This document shows, piece by piece, positions 62,673 through 64,000 of a stretch of 64,000 nt of DNA. How positions within the stretch are numbered: position 1 is the stretch's first letter; the number at the start of each line of letters is the position of its first letter. This stretch comes from Cellulosimicrobium cellulans (GTDB lineage: Bacteria; Actinomycetota; Actinomycetes; Actinomycetales; Cellulomonadaceae): positions 496,001 to 560,000 of the forward strand of contig NZ_JAMXST010000005.1 of NCBI RefSeq assembly GCF_024124905.1, in the 5' to 3' direction. The notes under the pieces were generated by a model. That model ran no database searches. It saw nothing but the letters and a program-made list of their open reading frames with translations, and was not told the origin of the DNA. The position numbers and the translations under genes were made by a program.

Positions 62673-63236
62673 ATGGACGTGGAGGTGCGCTCCGCCGTCG
62701 GGCGCTACGACGACTTCGCCACCGTGGTCGGACCGCGGAAGGCCGGGGTGCGCGGGTGCTGGTGCATGTCCTACCGCGACAGCCGGGTCAGCGCCGAGGA
62801 CCGCCCCGGCTTCATGGCCGACCTGTGCACGACCGAGCCGGGGCCGGGCGTGCTCGCGTACGTCGACGGCGAGGTCGCGGGCTGGTGCTCCGTCGCGCCG
62901 CGCAGCACGTACCGGCGGCTCATGAACGCCCGGACCATCCCGTTCGTCGACGACCTCGACGCGTGGAGCGCGGTGTGCTTCGTCGTCCGGGCCGGGTACC
63001 GGCACCGCGGGCTGATGCACCACCTGCTCGCGGGGGCCGTCGAGCACGCCGCAGCGCACGGCGCGCCCGCGGTCGAGGGCTATCCCGTCGACGCGGGCGG
63101 CGAGCGCGTCGACGTCATCTCCGGGTACGTCGGCACCGTCGCGCTATTCGAGCGGGCCGGGTTCGTGCGCGCGGCCCCGACCACCGGCGTGAGCGGCGGC
63201 GTGCCGCGCGTCGTCATGCGCCGCGCGCTCGGCTGA
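62673..63236 (+). CDS. GNAT family N-acetyltransferase
   Basis: A 187-residue acetyltransferase. GVRGCWCMSYRDSR near the N-terminus is a Cys-rich motif found in one GNAT subgroup. VLAYVDGEVAGWCSVAPR is beta strand 3-4 of the fold, and FVVRAGYRHRGLMHHLLAGA carries the acetyl-CoA pyrophosphate loop (R-x-x-G). Acceptor unknown. Its last 23 bp overlap the convergent AlbA_2 gene, which appears truncated there. Confidence 0.88.
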   Translation: MDVEVRSAVGRYDDFATVVGPRKAGVRGCWCMSYRDSRVSAEDRPGFMADLCTTEPGPGVLAYVDGEVAGWCSVAPRSTYRRLMNARTIPFVDDLDAWSAVCFVVRAGYRHRGLMHHLLAGAVEHAAAHGAPAVEGYPVDAGGERVDVISGYVGTVALFERAGFVRAAPTTGVSGGVPRVVMRRALG

Positions 63237-63900
63237 CCCTTTGCGCCGGGTGTTGCACGTGCTTGCGGGGCGTCGCGAGTCCCTCCACGCCGAGGGCGCG
63301 GAGCAGCTCGGCGGTCGCCATGCGCGCCCTCTCACGCCGACGAGGGTCGACCGAGCGCTCGAGCCGGGAGCGGGCGATCGCGACCGCAACCTCGTCGACG
63401 TCCTGCACCGAGACCCCTGCGTCGTGCGCGGACCAGTCATCTCCCTGGCGCTCGGCGACGAGGGAGGCGATTCGGTGCGTCGACATCGGCCTGCACGAGG
63501 TACCGACCCGTTCGGTGGGCATCTTCGACTTGACCTTGTGGACCGTGACACCGCGTTGCACGTGGATGACCAGCACCTCGCCGCACGCGTGCGCGACATC
63601 GTCCACGTCGGCGAGGATCGACGGGTCGGTCAGCTCGTAGATGCGGCGCCTCGTCGCATCGACATCGAGGTCGTGCCCGACGAACGCGTCCGGACCGGGT
63701 ACACGTTCGGCTACGCCGACGACAACCGTGCCTCCGCCCGCGTTGGCGAAGCAGGCTACAGCGTCGGCAAGATCGTCTGGCGCGTCCTGGACGGATCGAC
63801 GGTTCTGCGTCTTGAAGTCCGGCACCGACGTCTCTAGCGCGTCGGCAGTGCTGCCCGCGGCGATCAGGTCCAGCACTGCGTCGAGCTCGTCGCGCACCAT
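63214..63900 (-). CDS. AlbA_2 (Schlafen-like) domain protein, apparently C-terminally truncated
   Basis: A 228-residue protein with an N-terminal AlbA_2 (formerly AAA_4) putative nucleic-acid-binding domain. ETSVPDFKTQ and DLADAVACFANAGGGTVVVG followed by V are its diagnostic segments. Relatives usually run 400-550 residues with further domains and winged helices. Here the sequence departs after about residue 205 (ELLRALGVEG) into an Arg-rich tail and stops, overlapping the GNAT gene. A frameshift or deletion is likely. GGGGAG lies 5 bp before the ATG but is inside a long hairpin. A start 30 codons upstream is open but lacks a ribosome binding site. Confidence 0.72.
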   Translation of the reverse strand: MVRDELDAVLDLIAAGSTADALETSVPDFKTQNRRSVQDAPDDLADAVACFANAGGGTVVVGVAERVPGPDAFVGHDLDVDATRRRIYELTDPSILADVDDVAHACGEVLVIHVQRGVTVHKVKSKMPTERVGTSCRPMSTHRIASLVAERQGDDWSAHDAGVSVQDVDEVAVAIARSRLERSVDPRRRERARMATAELLRALGVEGLATPRKHVQHPAQRVSRARGA

Positions 63901-63902
63901 CG

Positions 63903-63960
63903 TTTCTCCCCGATTTTGCGCTGCCCTGTCATGCCAGGGCAGCGCAAAAGTCCGGAGAAA
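63903..63960 (-). promoter_or_regulatory. Long palindrome that can pair with the AlbA_2 ribosome binding site
   Basis: TTTTGCGCTGCCCTG (63914-63928) and CAGGGCAGCGCAAAA (63935-63949) are perfect 15-bp arms with a 6-nt loop. Outer arms TTTCTCC and GGAGAAA add seven pairs after a 4-bp mismatch. In the minus-strand mRNA the GGAGAAA next to the ATG, part of the ribosome binding site, is paired in this hairpin. Confidence 0.75.
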
Positions 63961-64000
63961 TGCGGGTCGGTTGGTTGACCGGTTCTTCATCAGCGGGGCT

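Overview
The window is chromosomal DNA from a very GC-rich actinobacterium. Gene content points to the Cellulomonadaceae/Promicromonosporaceae side of the Micrococcales, but that placement is inference. Supporting signs are frequent GTG starts, many GTGA/ATGA stop-start overlaps, F420- and mycothiol-type enzymes, an SbcCD pair, a complete hut pathway and a DevR/DevS-like two-component system. No rRNA, tRNA, CRISPR array, transposase or prophage was recognised. Genes are dense and no gap exceeds 300 bp.

Layout. 0-2.3 kb: a polar amino-acid ABC importer (ATPase partial, permease, binding lipoprotein). 2.6-9.6 kb: an alditol-oxidase-like flavoenzyme, a CPBP protease, a one-TM protein, a winged-helix protein, an LmeA-like lipid-binding protein, an F420/FMN oxidoreductase and two small or unknown proteins. 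9.8-17.6 kb: an AfsR-like NB-ARC/TPR protein with a degenerate P-loop, a Bcr/CflA efflux pump, a family-5 uracil-DNA glycosylase, a VOC protein, an unusual TetR regulator and a methyltransferase. 17.8-26 kb: sbcDC, a STAS anti-anti-sigma factor, a YbaK deacylase, a DUF2087 protein and an ABC-F protein. 26.3-29 kb: a VanY/PASTA cell-wall peptidase and a coiled-coil lipoprotein.

29.2-34.8 kb is a coherent DevR/DosR-like module: a DoxX protein, a TPR protein, a GAF histidine kinase, a PPOX-fold protein, a NarL/DevR-type regulator and a tandem universal stress protein. Sequences resembling the mycobacterial DosR box (GGGAC-N4-GTCCC) lie upstream of several of them. 34.8-36.4 kb: MarR regulator, mycothiol-type DinB protein and DUF1304 protein. 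36.4-42.3 kb: histidine degradation (hutG facing hutH-hutU-hutI). 42.5-48.9 kb: a short class II UvrA, small oxidoreductases and LysR, AraC and IclR regulators. 49-51.6 kb: a Mn/Zn-type ABC importer with a predicted leaderless, operator-covered start. 51.7-64 kb: a second coiled-coil secreted protein, a PAP2-diacylglycerol kinase fusion, luciferase-like and epimerase enzymes, a Phd-VapC module, a siderophore-interacting protein, an aldo/keto reductase, a MerR regulator, an epoxide hydrolase with a WYL regulator, a GNAT protein and a truncated AlbA_2 protein.

The most striking non-coding signal is a set of dispersed intergenic palindromes. One family (nine copies, about 65 bp, built on CGAGCACGAC) sits between genes in every orientation. 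A second design, with two left arms followed by two right arms, occurs at three places and embeds stop codons of hutG, hutI and the IclR gene. Further structure includes a 14-unit 11-bp tandem array, 34-bp and 27-bp tandem repeats, a palindrome inside the 5' end of hutI, and a long hairpin that would pair with the ribosome binding site of the last gene.
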